A DNA stretch of 64,000 nucleotides from Branchipolynoe longqiensis (Eukaryota; Annelida; Polychaeta; Phyllodocida; Polynoidae), in NCBI GenBank assembly GCA_030323885.1, contig JASIRB010001153.1, forward strand, positions 1-64,000, in the 5' to 3' direction. The notes beneath the pieces were generated by a model, which saw nothing but the letters and a program-made list of their open reading frames with translations, did no database searches and was not told the origin of the DNA. The position numbers were made by a program, and so were the translations under genes. Below, piece by piece: positions 34,205-45,079 of the stretch (position 1 is the first letter of the stretch; each line of letters starts with the position of its first letter).

Positions 34205-35340
34205 TTAAAGCTGTCTAGTTCAATGGTTTTGAGTTTCTCTCATTTTCTGAGATAAATATATTAGGTTGATCGATATAATCTACCTTACTTTAAGGCCCTG
34301 TCACACTACGACGTGACTACATCAGCGTAACCACAACGTGAAAATAATGATATCACGTCGAAGTTATCGGCGTAATATGCAGATTGTGGACGTGAATGCC
34401 GCGTAGTTGACGTGAGCGTAACGTGAAAGTAACGTCGGTGTACGTCGTGACGTTAGCTGTAACGTGACAACGTTAGAGGGGAGGGGTAATTGGCGACGTG
34501 ACCGGGCGTTAGTGCAACGTGAGCGTAATGTCGCCGTAACGGGTGCGACGTGGACGTAACGTGACCGTAACGCGACCGTAACATGACCGTAACGTGACCG
34601 TAACGTGACCGTAATGTGACCGTAACGTGACCGTAACGTGACCGTAATGTGACCGTAACGTGACCGTAATGTGACCGTAACGTGACCGTAATGTGACCGT
34701 AACGTGACCGTAACGTGACCGTAATGTGACCGTAACGTGACCGTAACGTGACCGTAACGTGACCGTAACGTGACCGTAACGTGCAAAACGCTGCCCACAC
34801 GTTGCTCCCACCCGGGCGTCGGTCTGACGTGACATAACGTGACTCTAACGTCATTTACGCTGCTATAACGATCGCGGAACGTCTACCTAACGTCATTGTC
34901 ACGTCATCCCGACGTAACGGCTTCACGTCGAAAGTTTTGAACAGGTTCAAAACCTCGACGCGCGCCGACGTAACACGACGTAACATGACGTAGCTCGACG
35001 TCACTCTAACGTCATTATGACGTCATCATAACGTAACCCAACGTACGGCAACGTAATGACGAAAAATCATCACGTTAGGCTCACATTGGCTCGTTACGTC
35101 GTAGTGTGACAGGGCTATTAGTTTGAAGTAACTTATATTGTAAATGACAAACCTTTAAGATACTTGAAGCGCAAACATGTCAAATTATCTTTTGCAAAAA
35201 GCCAAAACTCTGACATTATAGGCTTCTGCAGTATCAAGTCATATTAAATTGCCTCAGTATTCACTTCTATGTGGCGACAAATGTTTAATAGGTACACCAG
35301 TATCTAAGTTAGATACGTAGAATCAAATCAAGCTAATTGA
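34205..35340 (-). mobile_element. Family M MITE split by H4
   Basis: Left part 34205-34292 (TTAAAGCTGTCTAGTTCAATGG to CTACCTTACTTTA), right part 35118-35340 (TTAGTTTGAAGTAACTTATA onward). Joining across the insertion gives the CTTTAGTTTGAAGTAAC seen uninterrupted in the copies at 23205 and 43203. The far right end is eroded. Confidence 0.8.
34293..35117. mobile_element. Harbinger-like foldback element H4 (ACGTGACCGTA words)
   Basis: Termini AGGCCCTGTCACACTACGAC and GTCGTAGTGTGACAGGGCTA are inverted and flanked by TTA (34290-34292, 35118-35120). The arm at 34550-34785 is an almost perfect 12-bp array (ACGTGACCGTAA, some ATGTGACC). The central palindrome AAGTTTTGAACAGGTTCAAAA is at 34931-34951. 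Minus-strand frames reading RSRYGHVTVTL come from the array. Confidence 0.85.
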
Positions 35341-35540
35341 GCAGTGTAGCACAGGCCCACCACGTTGGAGGTACACTGGCACACATGAATCAGTGGAGCT
35401 TATACCAGTCAGAATAACTAACGTGAACAATGACAGCGTAGTGCAAGAGCACCACACTCAGATCTTCACTGACGCCACGCCGCGTCCGTGTGTACCCATT
35501 TTTTATAATGATTGCTTGTCTCGTATTAACTTGACTTAAT
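35341..35540. other. Unassigned
   Basis: No gene or repeat is recognised. Confidence 0.35.
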
Positions 35541-35542
35541 AC

Positions 35543-35620
35543 AGTACAACCCCGTTAAAACAAGCTCGGTTTCGGCAGCCCGGCAAAATACTACCATTTA
35601 TCATATAAACCAACCCATAG
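35543..35620 (+). mobile_element. pogo-like MITE fragment
   Basis: TACAGTACAACCCCGTTAAA and GCAAAATACTACCATTTATC match the left arm of the element at 52586-52905. Confidence 0.6.
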
Positions 35621-35739
35621 CATAGCATGTACAGTGACAATAATGGACAATAATAACAATAGTTCCCTTCCATGCCTTTTATACACGCATAATAATTGTT
35701 TTGTTTTTTGGTCCATTAGTTTTTTAAGCAGGGAAAATT

Positions 35740-36012
35740 TCAGTCATAGACGACTGGTCTTCCTCATTCCACTGCTGGTCGATAGAAAGCCCGAGCCTAT
35801 ACCTTTACCGACCCAAGGGATTTTTAACCTCCCACACCACATAGACATGGTATGAGAGCAACCGGCCTTTGATGACGCTGTAAGTTATACACAGCGGTGG
35901 AAATCCAAATTGGCAGAGCTGGGGGCATGGGGAATCGAACCGCCAATCCTCAGATTAGGAGTCTGACCTAGAAAAAAGTCAGACACTCTAACCACTCAGC
36001 CACAGAGAATGC
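35740..36012 (-). mobile_element. tRNA-like SINE (SINE-D)
   Basis: On the minus strand: CTCTGTGGCTGAGTGGTTAG (A-box region), then GGCGGTTCGATTCCCC (B box). The anticodon region is expanded by an insertion around TTTTTTCTAGGTCAGAC, so it is not a working tRNA. The SINE body follows toward 35740 with an uncertain end. Confidence 0.5.
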
Positions 36013-36063
36013 CACCTTAGATCAATACATCAAATATATATTTAACCATAAGTCACAACCTTC

Positions 36064-36289
36064 ATATATATATATATATATATGTGGGTGTTGGGGGTGG
36101 GTGGTGTTGTGGGTGTGTGTGTGGGGTGGGTTGGTTTGGTTTTTTTTGTGTTTGGTGTGTGTGTTGTTGTGTTGTGTTTGTGTGTGTGTTGTTTTGGTTG
36201 TTTGGGGGTGTGTGTGTGTTGGGGGTGGGTGGGGTGTGTTGGGGTGTTGGTTGTGGGGTGGGTGTGGGTTGGTGTTGGGTTTTTTTTTC

Positions 36290-36320
<31 letters not shown>

Positions 36321-36322
36321 GG
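36064..36322. repeat. G/T-rich block between (AT)n runs
   Basis: (AT)n at 36064-36082 and 36290-36320 flank about 200 bp of GGGTGTGGGG / TTGTGTTTG sequence with almost no A or C on the plus strand. Confidence 0.9.
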
Positions 36323-36880
36323 GAGTTAGCTGAAGCTTCATAGATATATAGGATGTATAATTAATTATGCGTATATAAGTAGGCGGAGTATATATTTCTT
36401 ATTATTATTATTACCACTATTATTCTGCCATTACACTCTAAGTATTATGTCCAATCGCTGACTGGCCTCGATTTGCCCCCGTTGCCCCCGGCAATGCCGC
36501 GGAACGGGCAGGCCTGGGTCAGTCTGCTGCTTGATTTCAAACTTTACCGGTAAGCCTGTTTATTATGCTCGCCATGTCGCACAATAAAAAGTGACCGACC
36601 CACCTCTCGTTTTCTCTTATTACATAGCCCTACCTTATAGGCCTATATATAGTACATGTACATATTTGAGAATATAGTATTTCTTCTTTTTTTATGTGTG
36701 CAAACGCTGTCACATTTAGACCCCAGACGCTGTCACATCCGGTGCGCACTGCCCGGCGTTCATTAAACATGCACGCCACACAGAGGGCCTACCTGACCTC
36801 GGCGGGCGACGCGCTAACTCAATAAAACGCCAACGCACCAGCCAAATGGGCCCAGTTCCGGAGTGGCCTGATAACCTTGA
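36323..36880. other. Unassigned
   Basis: (TTA)n at about 36398-36412 and GCCCCCGTTGCCCCCGGC near 36475. No gene is supported. Confidence 0.4.
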
Positions 36881-37152
36881 CTCCCCTCCTCCTCTCCCAT
36901 CTCCCAATCTCCGTAGTTTTCTGTGACATCCTATCCTTCTCGCCCCCCTCTTCCCTTCTCGTCATATCCTCACATTCCCCTCTCTGGCCTGCTATCCCTC
37001 TCCCTCCCGCTATCCCCTCCTCTGTCTCTGGTCTTCTACGCCTCCCTCTTCCCCTGGTATCTTCACTCTCCCCACGTTCTGCTCCTTGCTCAATGGCATG
37101 CTACCCCCCCCCCCTTTCGCCCACCCCTCTTCCTCCCCTCTCTCTCCCCTTC
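36880..37152. repeat. Polypyrimidine tract
   Basis: C/T-rich on the plus strand (CCCCTCCTCCTCTCCC and similar), with a poly-C run near 37105. Comparable to 6783-7262. Confidence 0.75.
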
Positions 37153-37164
37153 TGACGGTACCAG

Positions 37165-37503
37165 AGAGGATGACCAGATGATCGAATAAGTTGAGCGTCC
37201 GCCTCCCATTTTGGTAGATCGTGGGATCCCTGGTTGAGTCAAACCTATAACTTAAACATTGATAGCCTGCTTGTCGCTTCCTAGCCAGGCGTTCGGCATA
37301 ATTAGGATAGGGCAAGGACTAATTGACTCAATGTCAGGATAAAGTGACTGAATGGGATATCAGGCCGTGTTGCTGGTGGCCTGGTCTCCAAGTGGGGCAG
37401 CACTATTAAAGTCCCCATGACTGCACATTGTCATAAGTCGGCACCCGTCCTGATATGACCTTAGATGTTGCCAGGACGTAAAACTCCCACAACCATCCAC
37501 ACA
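37165..37503 (+). mobile_element. SINE-A copy
   Basis: The head is diverged (GAATAAGTTGAGCGTCCGCC, CCCTGGTTGAGTC). The body (GCAAGGACTAATTGACTCAA, GTGGGGCAGCACTATTAAAG) and tail (GATGTTGCCAGGACGTAAAA) are clear. Confidence 0.8.
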
Positions 37504-37558
37504 TCCCCCTCTCACGGTGCCTGATATGCCTCTCCCTTCCCCTAGATCTTCTTTCTGC

Positions 37559-37905
37559 TCCTCTCTATGGTCATCATCATCATCACGCTGTCGGTCGAGA
37601 TGCGACAAAGACTGCTTTCATTACTTGACTGCCGCTCTCCATTTACCTCTCTGCTGTGAGAGTTGCGTCCATGAGTCGGTCTTAATGTCTCTCAGCTTCA
37701 AGTTTCTCTTGATGGTATCCTTGAACCAGAGACGAGGGCGCCCTCTCTTTCTGTAACCAGAAGACAGTTGAGATTAGAGGATCTGCATTGGTAGCCTGTC
37801 TGATGACATCCTCATGAGGTGTCCAGTCCACTGGAGATTCTTTTTGATCAGAAGATCTTCCATAGAGGGCAGCCCCGTCCGTTCCAGTACATTTCATGAA
37901 AGCTG
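37559..37905 (-). pseudogene. LINE 3' end (family R), fullest copy
   Basis: On the minus strand one frame reads GLPSMEDLLIKKNLQWTGHL, then MRMSSDRLPMQIL, a stop, SSGYRKRGRPRLWFKDTIKR, and ends DSWTQLSQQRGKWRAAVK followed by a stop and a (GAT)n tail (37568-37581). W.GH..RM, GRPR.W.KDT.KR and W...RxxWR are the usual end of many LINE ORF2 proteins. One in-frame stop and 5' truncation make it inactive. The copies at 853-1170 and 24247-24531 are deletion derivatives. Confidence 0.8.
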
Positions 37906-38129
37906 CCTACAAATGCCATTCTGAGAGAGTGTCCTAAATACCGGAGTAACCTTCTCTGCGCCTAAATCCGCATGTGTTTCCACATCTTGCCCCGCTGAAG
38001 TCGCCTAACAATATATTAATTAGAATTGCAATTGTGTTGTGACCGGATTGCTTTCATTCTGCTACGATCGGAGTCAACAGCAGCAAACGGGATGACATAG
38101 TTTTGCCTTGGAAAATAACACGTTGACTT
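37906..38129. other. Unassigned
   Basis: No gene or repeat is recognised. Confidence 0.35.
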
Positions 38130-38783
38130 CAGTCAAACCTCTCTAAATCGACCAACCATGATACCGCCTTTAAGTGGTCCATTTAGGGAGGTCGTCGGTT
38201 TAGAGAGTTAGAATATCCATACAACGGTAGTGTTGGGTGTAATCGATTAATCAACTCGGGTCACCCAGGCCACTTTTTGGCGCATGCGCACATCCTACAG
38301 ACTCGGGTCGAATAATCCAAAACGCTTCTCCACGCTCAGGGATGGGGAAAATCGTGGCTTAATCCAAAACTTAAAAAAAAAATTAATAACCAATATAAAT
38401 ACAGCAAAATAGGATTTAAAGTATTTTATGATTGCATAGTTAAGTTATATTTCCATTTCATTAATCTGTGTTATTACCAACAAAAAATATGTCGGACTGG
38501 TGCTGGTAGCTATTATCCTGCAGGGCGGTACCAGCACAAATGTGACGTCATCGTTCCGAGCAAACCCTAGCCAAGAGGTGGGTTACTGGGGTCGGGTCGT
38601 TTTGCCCACAGCACTTGTTTTTGTCAACTCCACTCACGGTGTTCGATTTGAAATTCTAGCAACTCGGGTGACCCGAATCGCCCGGGTCGTGCTAATCGAT
38701 TACGCCCCTAGGGACCCAAATAAAACGATCGATATAGGGGAGTGGTTGATTTGTGGAGGTGGTCGGTTAGAGAGGTTTTACTG
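38130..38783. mobile_element. pogo-like MITE with a second palindromic element inside
   Basis: Outer inverted ends CAGTCAAACCTCTCTAAATC (38130) and TTAGAGAGGTTTTACTG (ends 38783, followed by TA). Inside, AGTGTTGGGTGTAATCGATTA (38229) faces TAATCGATTACGCCCCTA (ends about 38710), together with AACTCGGGTCACCC and GGGTGACCCGA. The inner ends resemble hAT-type termini; I see no clear 8-bp duplication. A 101-codon frame (38500-38805) has no recognised domain. Confidence 0.55.
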
Positions 38784-38785
38784 TA

Positions 38786-39344
38786 TTTGCAACTCTCAGT
38801 TGTAAAAATAAGAATGTCAATCTAAGCCATTAGGCCGAATGACTTGCAAAACCATTGCATTAGCAACCGTTTGTTCAGTGCATTGTAAATGAAACAAAAA
38901 CATGACAACAAACCACACATGTGTCGCTACGTACAATTCTAATCTCTTCCCCGACACGTGGCGTTCTGCGGCAGTACTGGCACGTGACCTTCACAGCGCC
39001 AACTACCTGCTGTAGAGTGTGGGTGGACGAGTGGGCCACTAATGCCACTAATTGACAAGCGGCCCGTTTGTCCCGCCACCTAGTGTGCCAACCATTAACG
39101 GCTCGCCACCTCACGGTTCTGTGTAATGCCAGACAGAGGCTTCCCCTAGGACCTGACACTCGACACAAATCCACAAGCAGATAAGGACTGACAGCAGGCG
39201 TACAAATCTTACCTCCCTAGGGAAAGTATGGGCGGAAAAACTTCTGTGACACACATACTATTTGAAGTCTTATATCTGATACAGCACTAACGAATGCATA
39301 TTGCTGAGTGGGTGCTTGGGGTGCTCCATTCTAGCAGCATTTGG
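38786..39344. other. Unassigned
   Basis: A 99-codon minus-strand frame (38875-39174) contains several Cys and His but no pattern I recognise; I do not call it a gene. Confidence 0.35.
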
Positions 39345-39440
39345 GCATTTCATAGCTTTATAGTGTTGCCCCCTCTGAGATACTATGCCATTGGACCCAT
39401 GATGCAATATGCCACTCAGTTATATTATCCTGAAACAGGA
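39345..39440 (-). mobile_element. SINE-A body fragment, diverged
   Basis: CTTTATAGTGTTGCCCCCTC and CAATATGCCACTCAGTTATA with TTATCCTGA correspond to the reversed SINE-A body. Confidence 0.5.
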
Positions 39441-39525
39441 TAGTGAACTAAGCAGTCTATCCTGCTAATGGTGCATTTACATGGCACAAGTTGCATGACG
39501 TGTGCAACTTGTTGAGCGCGAAAAG

Positions 39526-39874
39526 TTAAAGCTGCATAGTCCGATGAAATATCAAATTTTCAAAACCAAACCAATAATCTAGATTTGATTTTACATATCT
39601 AACTTAGATACTGATGCACTTATTAAGCATTTGTTTCTGCATAGAAGGCAATACTGAGTCAATTTAACTGTTACTGCAGAAATCTATGGTGTCAGAGTTT
39701 TGCCAAGCTTGTCAAGACTAATTTTCCATGTTTCCACTCAAAATATCTGAAAGGTTTACCATTTAAAATAAAAGTAACTTTGAACTAATGTAAAGTTGAT
39801 ACTAGTGATCAATCTAATATATTTATCTCAGAAAAAATACAGAAATTCAAAACCACCGGACTATGCAACTTTAA
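39526..39874 (+). mobile_element. Family M MITE, complete copy
   Basis: TTAAAGCTGCATAGTCCGATG at 39526 and GGACTATGCAACTTTAA ending at 39874. Very similar to the copy at 3118-3472. Confidence 0.85.
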
Positions 39875-40284
39875 CATATGGGTGTGTCTACCATTCTAGT
39901 GGTGCCATCTATGATCCACAGAAAATGTGTAAGATGTATTACATGTATTACATACATTGCACACATTACATGCATTGCATACATTGTATACATTACAAAA
40001 ACTACATACAATACATGCACTACATACAATACACACACTATATGACATACACACACTATATTACATACAGTATATTACATGCATTACGTGCATTACATGC
40101 ACTACATGCACTACATGCACGACTTGCACTGCATGCACTAAATGCACTAAATGCACTACATGCACTACATGCACTACATGCACTATTTTTAATATATTAC
40201 ATACATTACATGCACTACATGTACACTATATTACATACATGACATACAATATATTACATATGTCATGGGGGTGTTGAAAATGGG

Positions 40285-41005
40285 AAATATTGTTCCTAGA
40301 GCGGGACTCGAACCCACATCTCTTTGCAATCCAGGCCAGTGTGCTAACCATTACACCACCTAGGCTCCCTGATATCAATACACTCCCCACGCCTACCTGT
40401 CTATGTGGTTACTTGCCTGAGAGGTCAGTGCAGACACTACACTCGTCCCCTGGAATTGTAAGTCTTGTAATGCTTACAATTACATACATACAGCAATGCA
40501 CTAACACAGGTAGGTTCAACAACCATACAGCGCAAACTTGTACAGATCTCAGGACCAGTGTCTGGGTGATGAAATGGAAATATGTGCCTAGGGGCTCGAA
40601 CCCCATCTCTTCCGGGCCGTGTGCAACCTTCACCACCTAGGCCCTGATATCAACACCCCCACGCCTACCTGTTAGTGGTTACTTGCCTGAGAGGTCAGTG
40701 CAGCACTACACTCGTCCCCTGGAATTGTAAGTCTTGTATGCTTACAATTACATACATACAGGCAATGCACTAACACATACATACACAGGTAGGTCAACAC
40801 CATACAGCCAAAGCTTGTACAGCCGTCACGGCACTGTCTGGGGTGTGAAAATGGAATATTGTGCCTAGAGCGGGACTCGAACCCACATCTCTTTGCAATC
40901 CAGGCCAGTGTGCTAACCATTACACCACCTAGGCTCCCTGATATCAACACACTCCCCACGCCTACCTGTCTATGTGGTTACTTGCCTGAGAGGTCAGTGC
41001 AGACC
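40285..41005 (-). mobile_element. Three tandem copies of a tRNA-derived repeat (SINE-B)
   Basis: tRNA-like segments on the minus strand at 40863-40934 and 40294-40365 carry GGTGTAATGGTTAGCAC (A box) and GGGTTCGAGTCCC (B box, perfect to the general consensus). In the 40863 copy a 7-bp acceptor stem (GCCTAGG with TCTAGGC), D stem and T stem can form, but the anticodon arm cannot. The head resembles Gln/Glu-type tRNAs. A middle copy near 40583-40650 is riddled with small deletions. Each head is linked to a body with TACCTGTCTATGTGGTTACT. Spacing is about 285 bp. Confidence 0.7.
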
Positions 41006-41093
41006 ACTACACATACATTACATTACATACATTATATTACATACATTACATACATTACATACATAACTTACATTACATACACTACATCCATTA

Positions 41094-41434
41094 GTTTGTT
41101 TGTTTGTTGTTGTTTTACGTCCTAGCAACATCTAAGGGCATATCAGGACGGGTACCGACTTGTGACAGTGCACACTCATGGCGACTTTTTAGTGCTGCCC
41201 CACTGGGAAACCAGGCCGCCGGCACCATGACCTGGTATCCCACTCAGTCACATTATCCTGACACTGAACACACCAGTCTTTGCCCTGTCCTAATAATGCG
41301 GAGCACCTGGCTAGGAAGCAACAATTATCAATGTTTAAGTCATTGGTTTAACTCGACCGGGATTCGAACCCACGACCTCACGATCTACCAGCACGGGAGA
41401 CGGACGCTCTAACTCATTCGGCCATCCCGTCTGG
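41094..41434 (-). mobile_element. SINE-A, full length reference copy
   Basis: Minus strand from 41434: GGGATGGCCGAATGAGTTAG, GTGGGTTCGAATCCCGGTCG, the body with GGTGTGTTCAGTGTCAGGAT and GTGGGGCAGCACTA, and the tail GATGTTGCTAGGACGTAAAA with a CAACAACAAACAAAC end. Both internal pol III promoter boxes look intact. It is inserted in the TACAT array. Confidence 0.9.
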
Positions 41435-41540
41435 TTACACGCATTACACAAAATACATAAATTACATACATTACATATACTACATATATTACATATATTT
41501 CATATATATTATATTATATATATATATATTATATAGATAT

Positions 41541-43202
41541 TATAGATCTATATTATATTCTGTCAGCCGCCGGCCAGAACCAACTTGAGAGTACCTGCTG
41601 TGTGATGCTCAGTAGGACAATCGATGCTGGTGTTTGGCTGACGTGGACTACACTAACCAACATTGATTATAACTGCCTGTTACTTACAGGATGGAAGCAC
41701 AGAAGGTGGAAAGTTATGGCGCCACCCTGAAATTGAACACAGTCCAGCAGCTTCCGACTTCCTTTACGACTATACCACGTGACTGAAGTTGCTGGACCCC
41801 TCGTGCACAGAAAGGGTCAGGTATTGACGACTTCTAGGCTGAAGGCTTCTAGGCTTTGTAACGATTGCTCACCCAATTACTCAGCAGGGATATGGTGAAG
41901 TCTGCAGACAGCGTTATTTATACAAGCTTCTCAGAACAAGACCTCCCATAACTAGGTTCATGGAAATAGGACTTGAATTACATGAGCTTGTCTGAATAGC
42001 CAATAGTAAGGGTCATAGCTAACGAGGCGGACGGTCACCTCCCCCCACGCAAAATAATAGCAGAGTATGTAATCTGCCGGAAATTGTATTTTAGTGCCTC
42101 TAGATTAAAAGATGTCCTGGCAGTTAGGGGGCACACCCCCAGACTTCTCTAATCCCTAGTGCCTTTGGCACTCGTCCATTCCAAAAATGTGTAACCCCCC
42201 CTAAAATGGGTGGAAATAGCATTTCAAAACCTCTAGATTTCAAAATGGGGGTTTATACACCCAGACCCCACCTAGTGCGTTCTGCCTTCAGCACTCATCC
42301 GTTCCAATAATTTAGCCAAAACCCAAACAAAAAATCCTAGCTACTGCCCTGATACTGTCCCACAACATTTTTCACAAGTATGCTTGTAAAAGATGTATGA
42401 TTTTGTGCTCAGGTGCACATGTGAAAAAATACACATCGCCATCATACATTTGTCAAATCTTTCTTAAACTTTTTTCCAACTTTTTTCTTATAAGACATAA
42501 TAATGTTTCTTTAACTGTAATCGACTTTGTTTGAATTTGCTGTGTATGTTGAAATGATGTCCTGGATGTGTCTTTGAATTCCGTGATACATAAATGATAT
42601 TCATGTATTACTCAATTTGCATAAGATCAAAATCAAAAAGTCAAGTAGCTTTATTTAAACAATAACACATGCACAACATAAAACTTTCACATGAACATGG
42701 ATTCTGCTATTATCTCGAATATTTCCAACGATTATTTCGAAGGTTTTCATTTGTTGGTTTCCATGTAACACCTTCATGCCCAGCTTCAACAAATGACCCA
42801 TTCACATAAAAGAAATATTTCTGTTTACACAAGTCCATGTAAATAGTCGGTGCCTACCAACGACCGCCCATCACGATTGTCCAGTTGCTCATTTGTGTAA
42901 CTAAGTGTTCATTTACACAAAGCCGACTAGATGAGGCCTTATTCCCACAAGCTTACATAAACAGCCTTGTGGATGACCTTCACCTTTGCGTGAATTGAGC
43001 AATCAGGTGGGCAGTCATCACAGAGGGAGAGCGCGGTTTTGGAGATGGTGGTCATTAAGGAACCCATTCACTGCATGAAGGGCCCCCGGGTCATAGTCGT
43101 ACTAAACTGCCCCATGTTTACTTTGTGGAATCCCCAATTTGAGTATGGGTGGCCATGTTCGACTGTCGACAGGGAGTCCTGGTCCTCAATCGACCAGAGT
43201 AC
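41541..43202. other. Mostly unassigned; two copies of a ~110-bp repeat at 42125-42310
   Basis: GGGGGCACACCCCCAGAC followed by CTAGTGCCTTTGGCACTCGTCC-like sequence (42128-42178), and a diverged second copy (TATACACCCAGACCCCACCT, TTCAGCACTCATCC, 42250-42303). ACAG followed by a short Met frame at 41691-41785 could mimic a splice acceptor plus exon, but there is no support. The rest is unique-looking. Confidence 0.4.
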
Positions 43203-43557
43203 TTAAAGTTGCATAGTCCGATGGTTTTGAATTTCTGTACTTTTTCTGAGATAAATATGTTAGATTGATCACTAGTATCTACTTGACATTAGTTCAAAGT
43301 TACTTTTATTTTAAATGGTAAACTTTTTAGATATTTTGAGTGTAAACATGGAAAATTAGTTTTGGCAAGCTTGCCAAAACTCTGACACCATAGACTTCTA
43401 CAGTAACAGGTTCTGTTAAATTGACTCAGTATTGCCTTCTACACAGAAACAAATGCTTAATAAGTGCATCAGTATTTAAGTTAGATATGTAAAATAAAAT
43501 CTAGATAATTGGTTTGGTTTTGAAAATTTGATATTACATTGGACTATGCAGCTTTAA
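43203..43557 (-). mobile_element. Family M MITE, complete copy
   Basis: TTAAAGTTGCATAGTCCGATG at 43203 and GGACTATGCAGCTTTAA ending at 43557; reverse orientation relative to 39526-39874. Confidence 0.85.
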
Positions 43558-43569
43558 GTGAAAAACATG

Positions 43570-43731
43570 ACGCGATAAAATAATACAGAATTAAATGGCT
43601 GATACATTTTAAATGGATATATTTGTCCTAATTTATGTTACTCTAGTTTGAAGTACTTGATATTTTAATGTCCAATGGAATATAGGTGAGGGTTTTAGTT
43701 TTGATGCATTCAATGGATCATGCACCTTTAA
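43570..43731 (-). mobile_element. Family M-like fragment
   Basis: GTTACTCTAGTTTGAAGTAC and the end GGATCATGCACCTTTAA resemble M; most of the element is missing or diverged. Confidence 0.4.
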
Positions 43732-43829
43732 TTGATAGATCTGAACTCGTCATATCGCAAGTGCTTTGTCGTCTAGCCTTGACCTTGCGATTCACCGACG
43801 ACATTTTCCACTGGTACCTGAGGGGCTGT

Positions 43830-44310
43830 GCCCGGCACCCGACCCAACCCAGCCTGCCCCCAGCCCGCCCCCAGCCCACCCCCAACCCGCTGCCAGCCTG
43901 CCCCCAGCCCGCCCCTTTCAGGTCAATACCTGCAGCCCCAGCCCGCTCCCAGCCTGCCCCCAGCCCGCCGCCAACCCGCTCCCAGCCCCCCCCCCCCCTT
44001 TCAGTTCAATACCTGCAGCCCCAGCCCGTCCCCAGCCTGCCCACAGCCCGCCCCCAGCAGCCCCCGGCCAGCCCCCAGCCCGTTGCCAGCCCGCCACCAT
44101 CCCGCCCCTTTCAGGTCAATCCCTGCAGCCCCAGCCCGCCCCCATCCCGATCCCAGCCTTCCCCCAGCCCGCCCCAAACACGCCCCTACTGCGCCTCCAC
44201 TACACCCCTTGCCGGTAAATATCCATAGCCCCAGCCTTCCCCCAGCACGACCCCAACCCGCCCCCACTGCGCCCCTTGCAGGTTACCCGCGGCCCCAGCC
44301 CGCCTCCCGG
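43830..44310. repeat. C-rich CAGCCCGCCCC minisatellite
   Basis: 10-12 bp units (CCCCCAGCCCGC) arranged in higher-order blocks of about 85-110 bp, each containing TTTCAGGTCAATACCTGCAG (43917, 44000, 44111; diverged at 44214 and 44276). Pro/Ala/Ser frames are compositional. Confidence 0.9.
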
Positions 44311-44459
44311 CCGGACCGCTTGACATCATTGGGTCAATAGAAAGCTATCATCCCAAATGCCTTTTCATTGAGTCAGTGCCTTTTCTGCGTGCGCACCCGG
44401 ACGGCACGTGACTATCGACAGCACGGGCCGCCATCCTCGGTGGTCATAGAAGGAGGGCG

Positions 44460-44890
44460 ATTATATGGGGTTATCTGTAGCTTGTAATTGGGTTATATAG
44501 GATATCTATGGGGTATATTGGGTAATGGACGGGGTCGAGGGAGGCTATATGGGGTTATATATAGAGCTTATAACGGAGTTATTTAGGATTTATATAGGGT
44601 AATATGTGTAGGTTATAACTGGGTCATCATTTTATATAGGATAGGTATGGAGTATCTTGGGTTGTGGCGGGAGGACGAGGGTAGAGTCAGGTGTATATGG
44701 GGTTATGTATAGCTTATAACGAGGTTATGTAGGATAGGATATACATGGGGTAATGGGGGGGGGGGGTAAAGGTCGGTTATATGGGATTATATATAGTTTA
44801 TAACTGGGATAGGACCTATAGGGGATATATTGGGTAATAGGGGGAAGGTTATATGGGGTTATATTTATATATATAAAGATATATATGTAC
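44460..44890. repeat. TATATGGGGTTATA minisatellite
   Basis: About four diverged ~110-bp units containing TATATGGGGTTATATATAG, GGATATATATGGGGTA and TGGGTAATGG. Confidence 0.8.
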
Positions 44891-44924
44891 ATAACTTGTA
44901 ACAGCGTTAAATAGGATCTATATG

Positions 44925-45000
44925 GTCATATCAGGACGGGTACAGACTTGTGATAGTGTGCCATCCTGGCTTTATAGCGCTGCCCCACTGAGAGACTGAA
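44925..45000 (-). mobile_element. SINE-A 3' fragment
   Basis: GGTCATATCAGGACGGGTAC and GCTGCCCCACTGAGAGACTG are reversed SINE-A sequence. Confidence 0.6.
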
Positions 45001-45079
45001 ATTCCCCTTGTTTAATCATTAAAATTAACCAAACCAAACCTTCTATCAATCCGAAGAATGAATATATATATTTGTTGTT

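Larger units (their letters stand above)
39920..41540. repeat. TACATNCATTACA array interrupted by SINEs
   Basis: Imperfect 5/10-bp repeats (ACTACATGCA, ATTACATACA) at 39925-40268, 41010-41090 and 41445-41535. They are interrupted by the tRNA-like triplet 40285-41005 and the SINE-A copy 41094-41434, so one array was split by insertions. Confidence 0.85.

Noticed and set aside
34364..34854. Three overlapping minus-strand frames of ~110-145 codons
   Set aside because: All three frames are open because of the 12-bp ACGTGACCGTAA array inside H4.
38875..39174. Cys/His-containing 99-codon frame
   Set aside because: No regular zinc-finger spacing and no other support.
40863..40934. tRNA gene
   Set aside because: Acceptor, D and T stems form, but the anticodon arm does not pair and the sequence is part of a tandem SINE-like unit.
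41691..41785. Short exon after TTACTTACAG
   Set aside because: An acceptor-like site and a 30-codon frame are expected by chance; no homology, neighbouring exon or donor is seen.
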